64,000 nucleotides of DNA from Mycoplana azooxidifex (GTDB taxonomy: Bacteria > Pseudomonadota > Alphaproteobacteria > Rhizobiales > Rhizobiaceae). Below, piece after piece: positions 1-8,440 of the stretch (position 1 is the first letter of the stretch; every line of letters begins with the position of its first letter). The notes under the pieces were generated by a model that had not been told where the DNA came from, searched no databases, and saw only the letters and a program-made list of their open reading frames with translations. Where the stretch lies: NCBI RefSeq assembly GCF_014196765.1, contig NZ_JACIEE010000010.1, positions 1 through 64,000 of the forward strand, given 5' to 3'. Made by a program: the position numbers and the translations under genes.

Positions 1-56
1 CTTCAGAGCGAGTTCGTCGGTCGCCAGCAGCGCCGCCGCCCTCGTTGGTGAGCCGG

Positions 57-85
57 TTTCTAAGACCAACATCAAACCAAGTCAA
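57..85 (-). promoter_or_regulatory. Candidate leftward sigma-70 type promoter at the window edge
   Basis: Read on the minus strand there is TTGACT (80-85), a 17-base spacer and TAGAAA (57-62), pointing out of the window. The first 282 bases hold no convincing gene. The gene driven by this promoter would lie to the left and cannot be seen. A near-consensus -35 followed by a leader without an obvious reading frame would suit a stable RNA operon, but that is only inference. Confidence 0.35.
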
Positions 86-282
86 CAGGGATTTTTCAAA
101 AATGTCGCAGAAAGTTCATTTTGGAAATCGATCAGAGAATCACCCCCAGCGCCCGGTTCATTGGTCGAATTGCGGGGATAACGGCGACCAGCCCGCTTGA
201 CACGGAAAAGGTGCCAACGGTTCCCCGCGGCGCCCTCCTATTTCCCGTCGCCCCCTCAAGGGCCGATCCGCAGGCCCGACGG

Positions 283-789
283 TCAGGCCTTGATCTTCAA
301 CTGCGTCATGATCTTTTCGAGATAGCCCAGCAGCACGGCGGAGGCGACGAAGGCGAGATGCATGAAGGTCAGCCACATCAGCTGGTTGTCGGTGAACCTC
401 TGGGCGTTGAGGAATATCTGCAGCAGGTGGATCGAGGAGATGGCCACGATCGAGGAGGCGACCTTGATCTTGAGGCTGCCGGAATCGAGCTTGCCGAGGA
501 AGGAGACTTCGGCCTCTGCCTCGTCGAAGCGACTGACGAAATTCTCATAGCCCGAGATCATCACCATCAGGACCAGGCTCGCAACCAGGGCGGCATCGAT
601 GAGGCCGAGCATGGCGAGGATCATCTCGGCATCGTCGAAGACGAAGACGTTCTGGGCGACCTTGTAGAGCTTGTAGACGAAGGAGACGGCGTAGATGGCC
701 AGTGCCGCGACGAGCCCCAGATAGAAGGCGACGAGGATCCACCGGCTGGAAAGGATGATCCGTTCGACCAGGATTTCTAGGGACTTCAT
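283..789 (-). CDS. YqhA-like (UPF0114) integral membrane protein
   Basis: The product has 168 residues. It resembles the UPF0114/YqhA family, inner-membrane proteins of unknown function. Hydrophobic helices are visible at about 15-40, 53-80, 102-125 and 133-155, and the family-like N-terminus (arginine-rich, then RWILVAFYLGL) is present. The ATG at 789 is chosen because GGAG lies about seven bases upstream; a TTG at 804 is the alternative. The gene follows phnN on the same strand after a gap of about 77 bases, so it may be read through from the phn operon, but nothing links it to phosphonate use. Role unknown. Confidence 0.8.
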   Translation of the reverse strand: MKSLEILVERIILSSRWILVAFYLGLVAALAIYAVSFVYKLYKVAQNVFVFDDAEMILAMLGLIDAALVASLVLMVMISGYENFVSRFDEAEAEVSFLGKLDSGSLKIKVASSIVAISSIHLLQIFLNAQRFTDNQLMWLTFMHLAFVASAVLLGYLEKIMTQLKIKA

Positions 790-866
790 GAGGCGCTCCG
801 TCAACGTCTTTCGATTTGCTGGCCCTGATTAGCCAATGGCCGGAATTCGGGCAAGTGCGACCGCCG

Positions 867-1487
867 TCAGCTTTCGACGGTTTGATCCAGCAGGCGGACG
901 AAGGCCGTCCCGGCCGTCTCGAGCGCGCCGCTGTTGTCGATGATGACCTGGTCGAGGTCCATGTCCGGCCCGCGCGGCTGGCGATCAAGGCGGCCGGCGA
1001 TGGCATCGCCGCTTTCGCGGCCACGTCGCGCGAGCCGCTCGGCGCGGACCTCGGCATGGGCCGTGATGGTGACCACCTTCAGGCGCGGAAATGCGGCGAC
1101 GAGGGCCGGCAACGCCTGCCGGCTGCCGTTGACGATCGCCACCGCGCCGCGCGCGATCTGCGCCTGAACCTCGGCCGGAACGCCGTAGCTGAGGCCATGC
1201 GCTTCCCAGGAAACGCAGAAGCTGCCCTCGTCCTTCATCCGGGCGAAGGTGGCCGCATCAACGCCGATATGCGCCTCGCCGCCTGCATCCGACGGGCGGG
1301 TGATCACCCGCCTGGCGAAGACGAAGCGTTCGTCGCCCGAAAAATGCCGGGCAGCGTAGCCCATCACGCTGTCCTTGCCGGCGCCGCTCGGCCCGACGAC
1401 GACGATCGTCGTGCCCATCTGCCCGCCGGCTGCGGGTGTCGCCGTATCCCCGGCCGCCATCCCTGCCCTGCCCGTCATGCCGGTCAT
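867..1487 (-). CDS. phnN: Ribose 1,5-bisphosphate phosphokinase PhnN
   Basis: PhnN phosphorylates ribose 1,5-bisphosphate to PRPP, the last step that returns the ribose carrier of the C-P lyase pathway to nucleotide metabolism. The P-loop GPSGAGKDS is visible about 30 residues from the ATG, and the overall fold is guanylate-kinase-like, as in the family. The ORF has 206 codons from the ATG at 1487, which overlaps the phnM stop by four bases (ATGA), suggesting translational coupling. The first ~23 residues are Gly/Ala/Met-rich and beyond the usual family N-terminus, so a second ATG at 1418 (MGTTIVVVG) is a possible start. Confidence 0.92.
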   Translation of the reverse strand: MTGMTGRAGMAAGDTATPAAGGQMGTTIVVVGPSGAGKDSVMGYAARHFSGDERFVFARRVITRPSDAGGEAHIGVDAATFARMKDEGSFCVSWEAHGLSYGVPAEVQAQIARGAVAIVNGSRQALPALVAAFPRLKVVTITAHAEVRAERLARRGRESGDAIAGRLDRQPRGPDMDLDQVIIDNSGALETAGTAFVRLLDQTVES

Positions 1488-2623
1488 GCCACGCGCGTGC
1501 CCTGGCGCCAGACGGAACGGACGACCGGGACGCCGTCGGGGCGACGCACGCGGACGAGATCGGCGCGCAGGCCGACGGCAATGCGGCCGCGATCGTCGAG
1601 GCCGACGGTGCGCGCCGGCGTCGCCGAGACCATGGCGATCGCCTTCGGCAGGCTGATCGCCTCGTTCTCGTCGGAGAGGATGAAGGGCGCCTGGATCAGG
1701 CTGAGCGGCACATAGTCGGACGAGAGCACGTCGAGCACGCCCATCGTCGCGAGGTCGCGCGCGGCGATGTTGCCGGAGTGCGACTTGCCGCGGACGATGT
1801 TCGGCGCGCCCATCAGCACGCTCATGCCGGCGCCGTGCGAGGCCCTGGCCGCCTCGACGCTGGTGGGGAATTCGGCGAGCCGGATGCCGTAGCCGATCGC
1901 TTCCTCGACATGGTCCAGCGTCGCGTCGTCATGGCTTGCCACCGCAATGCCGCGGGCGGCGCAATGGGCTGCAATCGCGTCGCGGTGCCGCTTGGCATAG
2001 CGGGCCGACAGATCCTGCTGGCGCCGGCAGAACTCGGCAAAGGCCTCGTCGGTCATGCCGCGCTTGGTCTTGTAATAGAGCGTGTACTGTTCCATCGTCT
2101 GGAACTGGCGCTGGCCCGGCGCATGGTCCATCAGCGAGACGAGCCGCACCTGCGGATCGTTCTCGAACTCCTCGAAATGGTCGAGCACGTTATCGGTGGA
2201 AACTTCGCAGCGCAGGTGGATCAGGTGATCGGCGCGCAGCCGGTCTTCCCGCCCCGCTTCTGCGAGCGCATCGGCCATGGCCCGCATCTCGCCCTTCTCG
2301 AAGCCGCCGTCTGCGTCCGAGCCCATGCGCAGGCAGTCGAAGACGGTGGTGATGCCGGAGGAGGCAACCTGGGCATCATGGGCCTGGATTGCGGCGGTCG
2401 TGTTCCAGCGCACGCCGGGGCGCGGCGAATAATGGGCCTCGAGGTGGTCGGTATGCAGCTCGACGAGGCCCGGCAGCAGATAGTCGCCACCGATGTCCTC
2501 GCCGGCCACCGTCGGCGTGTCGGAAATCTCGGCGATCAGGCCGTCGCGGATCACGACCGCGCCGTGGACGATGTCGTCCTCCAGCACGATCCTGGCGTTG
2601 GTGAGGGTCAGTTCGGTCGACAT
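1484..2623 (-). CDS. phnM: Alpha-D-ribose 1-methylphosphonate 5-triphosphate diphosphatase PhnM
   Basis: This 379-residue amidohydrolase-superfamily protein releases pyrophosphate from ribose 1-methylphosphonate 5-triphosphate, giving the 5-phosphate substrate of PhnJ. The metal-site motif ELHTDHLEAH is present near residue 56, followed by further His/Asp positions (for example DHAPGQRQF) typical of PhnM. The length matches the family. It starts one base after the DUF1045 gene ends and overlaps phnN, so DUF1045-phnM-phnN is a tight set. Confidence 0.95.
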   Translation of the reverse strand: MSTELTLTNARIVLEDDIVHGAVVIRDGLIAEISDTPTVAGEDIGGDYLLPGLVELHTDHLEAHYSPRPGVRWNTTAAIQAHDAQVASSGITTVFDCLRMGSDADGGFEKGEMRAMADALAEAGREDRLRADHLIHLRCEVSTDNVLDHFEEFENDPQVRLVSLMDHAPGQRQFQTMEQYTLYYKTKRGMTDEAFAEFCRRQQDLSARYAKRHRDAIAAHCAARGIAVASHDDATLDHVEEAIGYGIRLAEFPTSVEAARASHGAGMSVLMGAPNIVRGKSHSGNIAARDLATMGVLDVLSSDYVPLSLIQAPFILSDENEAISLPKAIAMVSATPARTVGLDDRGRIAVGLRADLVRVRRPDGVPVVRSVWRQGTRVA

Positions 2624-2624
2624 G

Positions 2625-3335
2625 TCAGGCGATCTTTCTGTTGGCTGCGCCGCTGCTGAGGGGGAACAGCGAATGCACGGTGAAATCTGCGCCGCGGGAC
2701 GGTTCGCGGAAAAGGGCTATGCCGGAGATGGAAAGCGGGCGTCCATGGAACTCGGCGAAATACCGCAGCAGCGCCTCTTCCATGGCCGGCGCGATATCGG
2801 CAGGCACCCTGCCCGTCAGCGTCATGTGGAAGCGGAAGGTGTCGAAAACGTAGGGATAGCCCCACTGTACCAGGTTCTGGCGCTCCTCGCCGGTCAGCTC
2901 GTCCGGCCTGCGCCTTGCGATATCGGCCGAAGACAGGGGCGCGCGGAAACCCTCGAACCGACGCACGACCTCGCCGGCGAAGGCCTGCAGCGGCGCGCAT
3001 TCCTCTGAGGGGACGAGGGCGAAGAAGGATCCGAGACGGTCGACGACAACTTCGGGAATGTCGAAGCCCTCCATGGCGGCGGCAAAGCGGGCGACCTCGG
3101 CCACAAGCTCGGCTTCGCTGCGGCCCTCGGCGAGCTCGAACGGCGCCTTCAGGGTGGCATGGAAGCCGTATCGACGCGGATCCGCCGTCAACGCGCTCAA
3201 TGCCGGCAGGTCGAAGCCGGTCACGGCCGGCTGCTCCAGCGGGGCGCCGTTGAAGGCGTTACGGCCGAGCCAGCGGGCGCCGGCGAGCGTCAGGCTGTCG
3301 CTCGCGGCCGGGGTGAAATAGAGGGCATATCGCAC
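2625..3335 (-). CDS. DUF1045 phosphonate-operon protein, 2H phosphoesterase-like
   Basis: The protein has 236 residues from a GTG start (AGGA about nine bases upstream). It belongs to the DUF1045 family found in phosphonate operons. Two H-x-T motifs are visible, HAT at residue 59 (HATLK) and HMT at residue 170 (HMTLT), about 110 residues apart. This is the signature of the 2H phosphoesterase superfamily (2'-5' RNA ligase-like, cyclic phosphodiesterases). The gene sits directly before phnM and phnN. No phnP is present in the window. I infer that this enzyme may open the 5-phosphoribosyl 1,2-cyclic phosphate made by C-P lyase, but no motif proves the substrate. Confidence 0.85.
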   Translation of the reverse strand: MRYALYFTPAASDSLTLAGARWLGRNAFNGAPLEQPAVTGFDLPALSALTADPRRYGFHATLKAPFELAEGRSEAELVAEVARFAAAMEGFDIPEVVVDRLGSFFALVPSEECAPLQAFAGEVVRRFEGFRAPLSSADIARRRPDELTGEERQNLVQWGYPYVFDTFRFHMTLTGRVPADIAPAMEEALLRYFAEFHGRPLSISGIALFREPSRGADFTVHSLFPLSSGAANRKIA

Positions 3336-3446
3336 AATCAGACGTCCTGTTTTTAGTTCCTTGCGCCCGATGGGCGCGCCTTTAGCGCCTTAGAGGAGAT
3401 TCGTGTGGCAGCATCATGCCATTGCCGGCTGCAATTTCCATTCCTC

Positions 3447-4793
3447 TCAATGGTGGGTGCGGCCGATCAGCCGCGACCGCAGCGCATTCGAAATCCCGTC
3501 GAAGACGAAGACGACGAGAAGAATGAGCAGCACCATATAGGCGACTTTGTCCCAATCCGCATTCGTTCCCATCGCCTCAAGCAACTTGAGGCCGATGCCG
3601 CCCGCGCCGACAGCGCCGATGATCGTTGCCGATCGCATGTTCGATTCCCAGAAATAGAGCGACTGCGACACGAAGACGGGGAGGACCTGCGGCAGAACAC
3701 CGAAACGGTTGACGATCACGGGCGACGCGCCGACCGATTTCACGCCCTCTCGCTGCTTGTCATCCACGTTCTCCAGCGCTTCGGCATAGACCTTGCCCAA
3801 CGCGCCGGTGTCGGTAAAGAAGATGGCGGCGATGCCGGGGATCGGCCCGGGGCCGAAGCCGCGGGTGAAGAACAGCGCCCAGATCAGCATGTCGATCGAG
3901 CGCAGGAAATCGAACAGGCGCTTCATGCCCCAGTTGGCGATGCGGCTCTGGGTGATGTTTCGCGCCGCGACGAAGGCGAGCGGCAGGGCGACCAGCGTCC
4001 CCAGCAGCGTTCCGACGAACGCCATGACCAGTGTCTGCATCAGCTTCGACAGAATGTCGGCGTGCTGCCAGGTGCCGTTGGCGAGAAAGTCGTCGACCAT
4101 GGCGGCGATATTCGAGCGGGCCGGGTCGACGCGTTCGCCGGAGACGGCAAGCCAGGCGAGCTCGGAGAACGACTTGCCCCAGAACGGCGAGTTGATGTCG
4201 AAGAAGAAGTTGGCCCAGCCGAGGAACCGGCGCTGGACAAAGACTTGCGAGGTGCGAATCTCCGCACTCCCCTCGAAGCCGAAGTCGACGTTCACCTTGC
4301 TGCCGTCCTGCACGAGTGCGCCGGGCGCACCTTCCGGCAGAATTGCTGCATCCGACGAGATTTCGACGGGATAGGCGACGCCGTCGACATAGACGTCGAC
4401 GCGTGCGGGACGGACGTCGAGCCGGTTTTCCGCCCCGTCATAGATGACGCTGTAGCCGCCGTCTGCCAGTGGACGGAGCCAGGCAATGTCGGCGCCTTCC
4501 GGGTATTGCCGGCGGCTCGACCATTGCGGCTGGACGGCGCCATCGACGAAGCGCAGGCGCGGTTGCGCGCGCCAGGAATACCAGTCCTGAACATAGACCG
4601 TCGCGCGGTCCCAGCGTCCGTTGACGAACGCCGGGCCGACGTTGAAGGCGACAAAGCAGACAGCAAGATAGACCAGCGTCACCCCGACGCCGATCGCAAG
4701 GCCCCAGCGCTGCCAGAAGCTGCGGCGGAAGACCTCGGGATAGGCGGAAAGCAGGCGCTCGCGTTCGGCGGTGTTGAGCGTGGTCGGCGACAT
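3447..4793 (-). CDS. phnE: Phosphonate ABC transporter permease PhnE (long form, second copy)
   Basis: This is an inner-membrane permease of the PhnCDE importer. The C-terminal half (about residues 240-448) carries the binding-protein-dependent permease fold with an EAL/EA-loop region (YAEALENVDDKQREG) and helices typical of PhnE. Unlike classical PhnE (about 276 residues) it has 448 residues. After a first helix at about 32-54 there are about 180 mostly hydrophilic residues before the permease core. The start codon shares one base with the stop of the upstream phnE, so the two permeases are co-translated and probably form a heterodimer. Confidence 0.92.
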   Translation of the reverse strand: MSPTTLNTAERERLLSAYPEVFRRSFWQRWGLAIGVGVTLVYLAVCFVAFNVGPAFVNGRWDRATVYVQDWYSWRAQPRLRFVDGAVQPQWSSRRQYPEGADIAWLRPLADGGYSVIYDGAENRLDVRPARVDVYVDGVAYPVEISSDAAILPEGAPGALVQDGSKVNVDFGFEGSAEIRTSQVFVQRRFLGWANFFFDINSPFWGKSFSELAWLAVSGERVDPARSNIAAMVDDFLANGTWQHADILSKLMQTLVMAFVGTLLGTLVALPLAFVAARNITQSRIANWGMKRLFDFLRSIDMLIWALFFTRGFGPGPIPGIAAIFFTDTGALGKVYAEALENVDDKQREGVKSVGASPVIVNRFGVLPQVLPVFVSQSLYFWESNMRSATIIGAVGAGGIGLKLLEAMGTNADWDKVAYMVLLILLVVFVFDGISNALRSRLIGRTHH

Positions 4794-5773
4794 CAGGCGG
4801 CTCCCCGTCCGAATTCGAAGGACTGGTTGCCGATCAGGCGGCGGCGCAGCCAGGCGGAAAACTGGTCGACGGCGATGACGGTGACGAACAGCAGGATGAC
4901 GATGGCATAGGTCTTTGCGGCGTGGTCACGGCCGATCGCCAGCCGGAAGACCTCGCCGATGCCGCCACCGCCGACGGCGCCGATGATGGTGGACGCCCTG
5001 ATGTTGATCTCGGCACGCAGCAACGCGTAGGACACGAAGTTCGGCAGGACCTGCGGCACGATGGCGAAACGGACGCGCTCGACCCAGCTGGCGCCTGCCG
5101 CGCGCAGCCCCTCATCCGGACGCATGTCGGCATTCTCCACGACCTCGAAGAACAGCTTGCCGAGCGCACCGATGGTGTGGACCGTGATCGCGATGATGGC
5201 CGCGATCGGGCCGATCGACAGGATCGCGGTCAGGAGGCCGGCGATGACGATCTCGGGAAAGGCGCGCATCACCTCCATGATGCGGCGCACGACCCAGCGC
5301 GTGGCACCGGCACCGACAAGATTGGTGGAGGCGAAGAAGCAAAGCACGAAGGCGATGGCCGAGCCCAAGATGGTCGCGATCAGCGCGATATTCACGGTGA
5401 TGATGAGCTGGTAGATGAAGTGCGGAATATAGAAGTTTTCCGTCACATAGACCCGCTCGGAGGTGTAGTCGTATTTCAGCGAGCCATCGTCATAGGGCGA
5501 CGGCAGGTCGAACATGGCGCGCACGATCTCCATCGGGCTATCCGGAACGAAATTCCGGATGAAATCGAACATGTAGGGCAGCCGTTCGAAGAACTTGCCC
5601 GAATTGGCGGCATTGGCAAAGTCGAGCGAGGCCCAGAGCGCAACCAGGAAGATGGCGATCGCGATCAGCGTGTAGATGCGCCGCGTCCTCAGTTGCTGCT
5701 GGTAGTGGTGCATGACCGAGGCGGCTGAAGGACCGAGGCCGCCGATCGCATTTCCGGCCGTCGCATTGGCCAT
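4793..5773 (-). CDS. phnE: Phosphonate ABC transporter permease PhnE (first copy)
   Basis: This 326-residue permease partners the second PhnE in the phosphonate importer. One helix lies near residues 33-53, followed by a hydrophilic stretch of about 70 residues and then the permease core from about residue 118. The cytoplasmic loop that contacts the ATPase is visible (EVVENADMRPDEGLRAAGAS). It lies 66 bases downstream of phnD and overlaps the next permease by one base. Two permease genes per phn transporter are common in rhizobia. Confidence 0.93.
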   Translation of the reverse strand: MANATAGNAIGGLGPSAASVMHHYQQQLRTRRIYTLIAIAIFLVALWASLDFANAANSGKFFERLPYMFDFIRNFVPDSPMEIVRAMFDLPSPYDDGSLKYDYTSERVYVTENFYIPHFIYQLIITVNIALIATILGSAIAFVLCFFASTNLVGAGATRWVVRRIMEVMRAFPEIVIAGLLTAILSIGPIAAIIAITVHTIGALGKLFFEVVENADMRPDEGLRAAGASWVERVRFAIVPQVLPNFVSYALLRAEINIRASTIIGAVGGGGIGEVFRLAIGRDHAAKTYAIVILLFVTVIAVDQFSAWLRRRLIGNQSFEFGRGAA

Positions 5774-5839
5774 GCCATTCTCTCCTTGGAAAAACGGGCG
5801 GCACCCGCATGGATGCCGCGCGCTGTCTTCGATGACCGA

Positions 5840-6745
5840 TCAGCCGCCGATGACGGACTTACGGGCGTCGATGATCGTCTGGTAGAACGACTGGTCGACC
5901 TGGATGTAATCCTTGTTGGCGCCCTGGGTGTAGGCCTGGAAGCAGGCCAGATCCTTCTTCGGCAGCTCAAGGAAATAGGCTTCGACCTTGGCCTTCATGT
6001 CGTCGGGAAGCTTGTTGGAAAGCATGAGCGGGCCGTTCGGGATCAGCGGCGACTTCCAGACTTCGACGATGTCGTCCATGTCGAGGTTGCCCTTGTTGAC
6101 CATCTGGTAGAGGTTGCCGCCGGTGTAGCCTTCCTCCCAGTTTCCGACGCCCGATCCGAAGGTCGTGCCGACGTCGAACTTGCCGTCGAGGACGGCGAGG
6201 ACGAGGTTCTCATGGCCGCCGCCGAAGCCGCTTTCAGCGAAGTATTCCTTGACCGGTGCGCCGATTTCCTTCGGGAGAGCAACGTTCGGAACGAGATAGC
6301 CCGAGGTCGAGTCCGGGTCGGCGAAGCCGATCTTCTTGCCCTTGGCGTCGGCGAGCGTCTTGATGCCGCTATCCTTGCGGGCGACCATGATCGAGTAGTA
6401 GCCGCTGGAACCGTCCGACTGCGTGTAGGTCAGGATCGGGTCGACGGCATTCTCGTCTTGGAGGTAGATGGCTGCGTAGGAGGACGCGCCCATCGAGGCG
6501 ATGTCGATCGTGCCGCCGAGCAGACCCTGGATGACGCCGTTATAGTCCGGCGACGGGAAAATCTGGACTTCGGCGACGCCGGTCGCGGCCTTCAGGCCGT
6601 CGGCGACGCACTGGGTGTTGCGGATCTGGTCGGCTTCGTTTTCCGAGCCGTCGAGGCCGATACGCAGAACCTTGACGTCCTGGGCCAGGGCGGACCCGGT
6701 CACGACGGCCATCGCAACGGCGGCGAGCAGAGCTTTCTTCAACAT
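5840..6745 (-). CDS. phnD: Phosphonate-binding periplasmic protein PhnD
   Basis: This is the substrate-binding component of the PhnCDE importer, 301 residues. A Sec signal peptide with a cut after ALA-Q at about residue 22 is visible. Typical PhnD features follow: the ligand-loop segment SMGASSYAAIY near residue 88 and the FADPDSTSGYLVP stretch that contacts the phosphonate group. It lies between phnC (91-base gap) and the phnE pair. It probably delivers alkyl- and aminoalkyl-phosphonates; the exact ligand cannot be read from the sequence. Confidence 0.95.
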   Translation of the reverse strand: MLKKALLAAVAMAVVTGSALAQDVKVLRIGLDGSENEADQIRNTQCVADGLKAATGVAEVQIFPSPDYNGVIQGLLGGTIDIASMGASSYAAIYLQDENAVDPILTYTQSDGSSGYYSIMVARKDSGIKTLADAKGKKIGFADPDSTSGYLVPNVALPKEIGAPVKEYFAESGFGGGHENLVLAVLDGKFDVGTTFGSGVGNWEEGYTGGNLYQMVNKGNLDMDDIVEVWKSPLIPNGPLMLSNKLPDDMKAKVEAYFLELPKKDLACFQAYTQGANKDYIQVDQSFYQTIIDARKSVIGG

Positions 6746-6836
6746 TTCGTTCTCCTTGTTGCCGGCCCCCAGCCGGCGATCGCTTCAAAGCGTGTATGGT
6801 CATGCCCTTGACGCGGGCGGTCGATCCCGGCGGGCG

Positions 6837-7691
6837 TCAGATGCCTGCCAGTGCCAGCGGCTTGACGCCGGCGGATTCCTTGAGATTGTCCTGCACGGGC
6901 GCACCGGCGCCGCGGATGCTGGTGGACGTCACGGACTCGTCGATCTCCGCGCCGTCCGCGCCGGTGCCATAGATCGCGCGGACCGCGTCGGCGTCGAGAT
7001 CGCGCGGCGCGCCGTCGAAGACGACCTTGCCGGCCGACATGCCGATGATGCGTTCGCAATAGTTGCGGGCGGTATCGAGCGTGTGCAGGTTGGTGATGAC
7101 GGTGATGCCCTCGCGCTCGTTGATGTCGCGCAGGGCGTCCATCACCACCTTGGCGTTGAGCGGGTCGAGCGAGGCGATCGGCTCGTCGGCCAGGATCATC
7201 TTCGGCTGCTGCATGAGGGCGCGCGCAATCGCCACGCGCTGCTGCTGGCCGCCCGACAGCGTTCCCGCCATTTGCAGCGCCGTCTGCTCGATGCCGAGGC
7301 GCTCGAGTGCAGCGATCGCCATGATGCGCTCCTCGCGGGTGAACATGTTGAGGATGCTGAGCGCGGTGGAGCGATGGTTGAGGCGGCCGAGCAGGACGTT
7401 GGTGAGAACGTCCAGGCGCGGCACGAGGTTGAACTGCTGGAAGATCATGGCGCAGTCGCGCTGCCAGTTGCGAAGGGCAGCCCCCCGGAGCGAGGAGACC
7501 TCGACGTCGCCGAAATGGATGGAGCCTTCGGTCGGATCGACGAGCCGGTTGATCATGCGCAGCATGGTCGACTTGCCGGCGCCCGAGCGGCCGATGACGC
7601 CGACCATCTGGCCCTGGGGAATGTCGACACTGACGGCGCTGACTGCGGCTTTGCCGCCGAACCGGCGCGTGACGTTCATCAGGCGGAACAT
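6837..7691 (-). CDS. phnC: Phosphonate ABC transporter ATP-binding protein PhnC
   Basis: This is the ATPase of the phosphonate importer, 284 residues. Walker [10 protein letters not shown] (about 34-42), Q-loop IFQQFNLV, signature [15 protein letters not shown], Walker B MILADEP and the switch histidine in TNLHT are all present. The last 30 residues extend beyond the usual ATPase core. It is the first gene of the second phn transcription unit (phnC-D-E-E-DUF1045-M-N), and a Pho-box-like 18-mer lies about 55 bases upstream. Confidence 0.95.
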   Translation of the reverse strand: MFRLMNVTRRFGGKAAVSAVSVDIPQGQMVGVIGRSGAGKSTMLRMINRLVDPTEGSIHFGDVEVSSLRGAALRNWQRDCAMIFQQFNLVPRLDVLTNVLLGRLNHRSTALSILNMFTREERIMAIAALERLGIEQTALQMAGTLSGGQQQRVAIARALMQQPKMILADEPIASLDPLNAKVVMDALRDINEREGITVITNLHTLDTARNYCERIIGMSAGKVVFDGAPRDLDADAVRAIYGTGADGAEIDESVTSTSIRGAGAPVQDNLKESAGVKPLALAGI

Positions 7692-7745
7692 GGCTTCCCC
7701 TTCAAGGCTTGTTCATTGACACTGCTGCGGCTTTAAAGGCGGTCA

Positions 7746-7763
7746 ATGAAGGCCGAATGTCAG
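7746..7763 (-). promoter_or_regulatory. Pho-box-like PhoB site upstream of phnC
   Basis: On the phnC coding strand the 18-mer reads CTGACAT, TCGG, CCTTCAT. The PhoB consensus is two CTGTCAT heptamers four bases apart. The first heptamer matches 6 of 7 and the second 5 of 7, with the correct 11-base period. A TTTAAA element lies about 8-10 bases downstream and could serve as the -10. Phosphate control of phn genes is established in rhizobia; the match here is by eye. Confidence 0.55.
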
Positions 7764-7821
7764 TTTCGTGTCCGTTTGATAACAATCCACACAGCCCGGA
7801 TTTCCAGGGCTTTGACGGAAT

Positions 7822-8440
7822 TCAGGCGCCGTATTTGACAAGGAAGGCTTCGGCGTCGAGCGCGCGGAAGTCATCGAGGGCGCCGCGCAGGCGGGCGTGG
7901 TCCCAGTCCCACCAGGCAAGCCTTTCGAAACGCTCGGCAATATCGCGGCCGAAGCGTTCGCGGATCAGCTTTGCCGGCACGCCGCCGACGATCGTGTAGG
8001 GGGCGACGTCCTTCGTCACCACCGCGCCGGAGCCGATGATGGCGCCATTGCCGACCGTGACGCCCGGCAGCACCGATCGAGCCATGGCCGATCCAGACGT
8101 CGTGACCGATGACGACACGATGCGCGCGCCGCCAGGCGAAGAAATCCTCCTCCTTGTCGGCATCCGGCCAATAGTCGCCGGCGCGATAGGTGAAGTGGTG
8201 CAGCGTCGCCCGCCACATCGGGTGGTTGGTGGCGTTGATCCGGACCGAAGACGCGATGTTGGCGAACTTGCCGATCGTGGCGCACCAGACCGAGCCGTCC
8301 TCCATGATGTAGGAATAGTCGCCGAGTTCGGTCTCGCTGACACGGCAACGCTCGGAGATCTCGACGAAGCGGCCGAGCGTGCAATCGGTGACGGACGCCG
8401 TTTCGTGGACGAGCGGGGTGTGTTCGGACAGCTTGGTCAT
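7822..8440 (-). pseudogene. Hexapeptide-repeat acetyltransferase of the phosphonate operon, frameshifted
   Basis: Two frames together encode a left-handed beta-helix transferase of the type found in phn operons (chloramphenicol/xenobiotic acetyltransferase-like). The ATG at 8440 starts [13 protein letters not shown] and runs in frame to [11 protein letters not shown]. The continuation [21 protein letters not shown] down to the TGA at 7822 is in another frame. One extra base at about 8073-8074 separates them; removing it gives a continuous 205-residue protein. The start overlaps the phnL stop by four bases, so the gene is the last member of phnGHIJKL-transferase. It may act as a phosphonate or aminoalkylphosphonate N-acetyltransferase (a PhnO-like role), which is inference. 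It is either a recent pseudogene or a sequencing error. Confidence 0.85.

Noticed and set aside
121-780. 219-codon open frame on the plus strand
   Set aside because: It lies opposite the YqhA-like gene, is rich in Glu/Asp/His from antisense codons and has no ribosome site; a GC-rich shadow frame.
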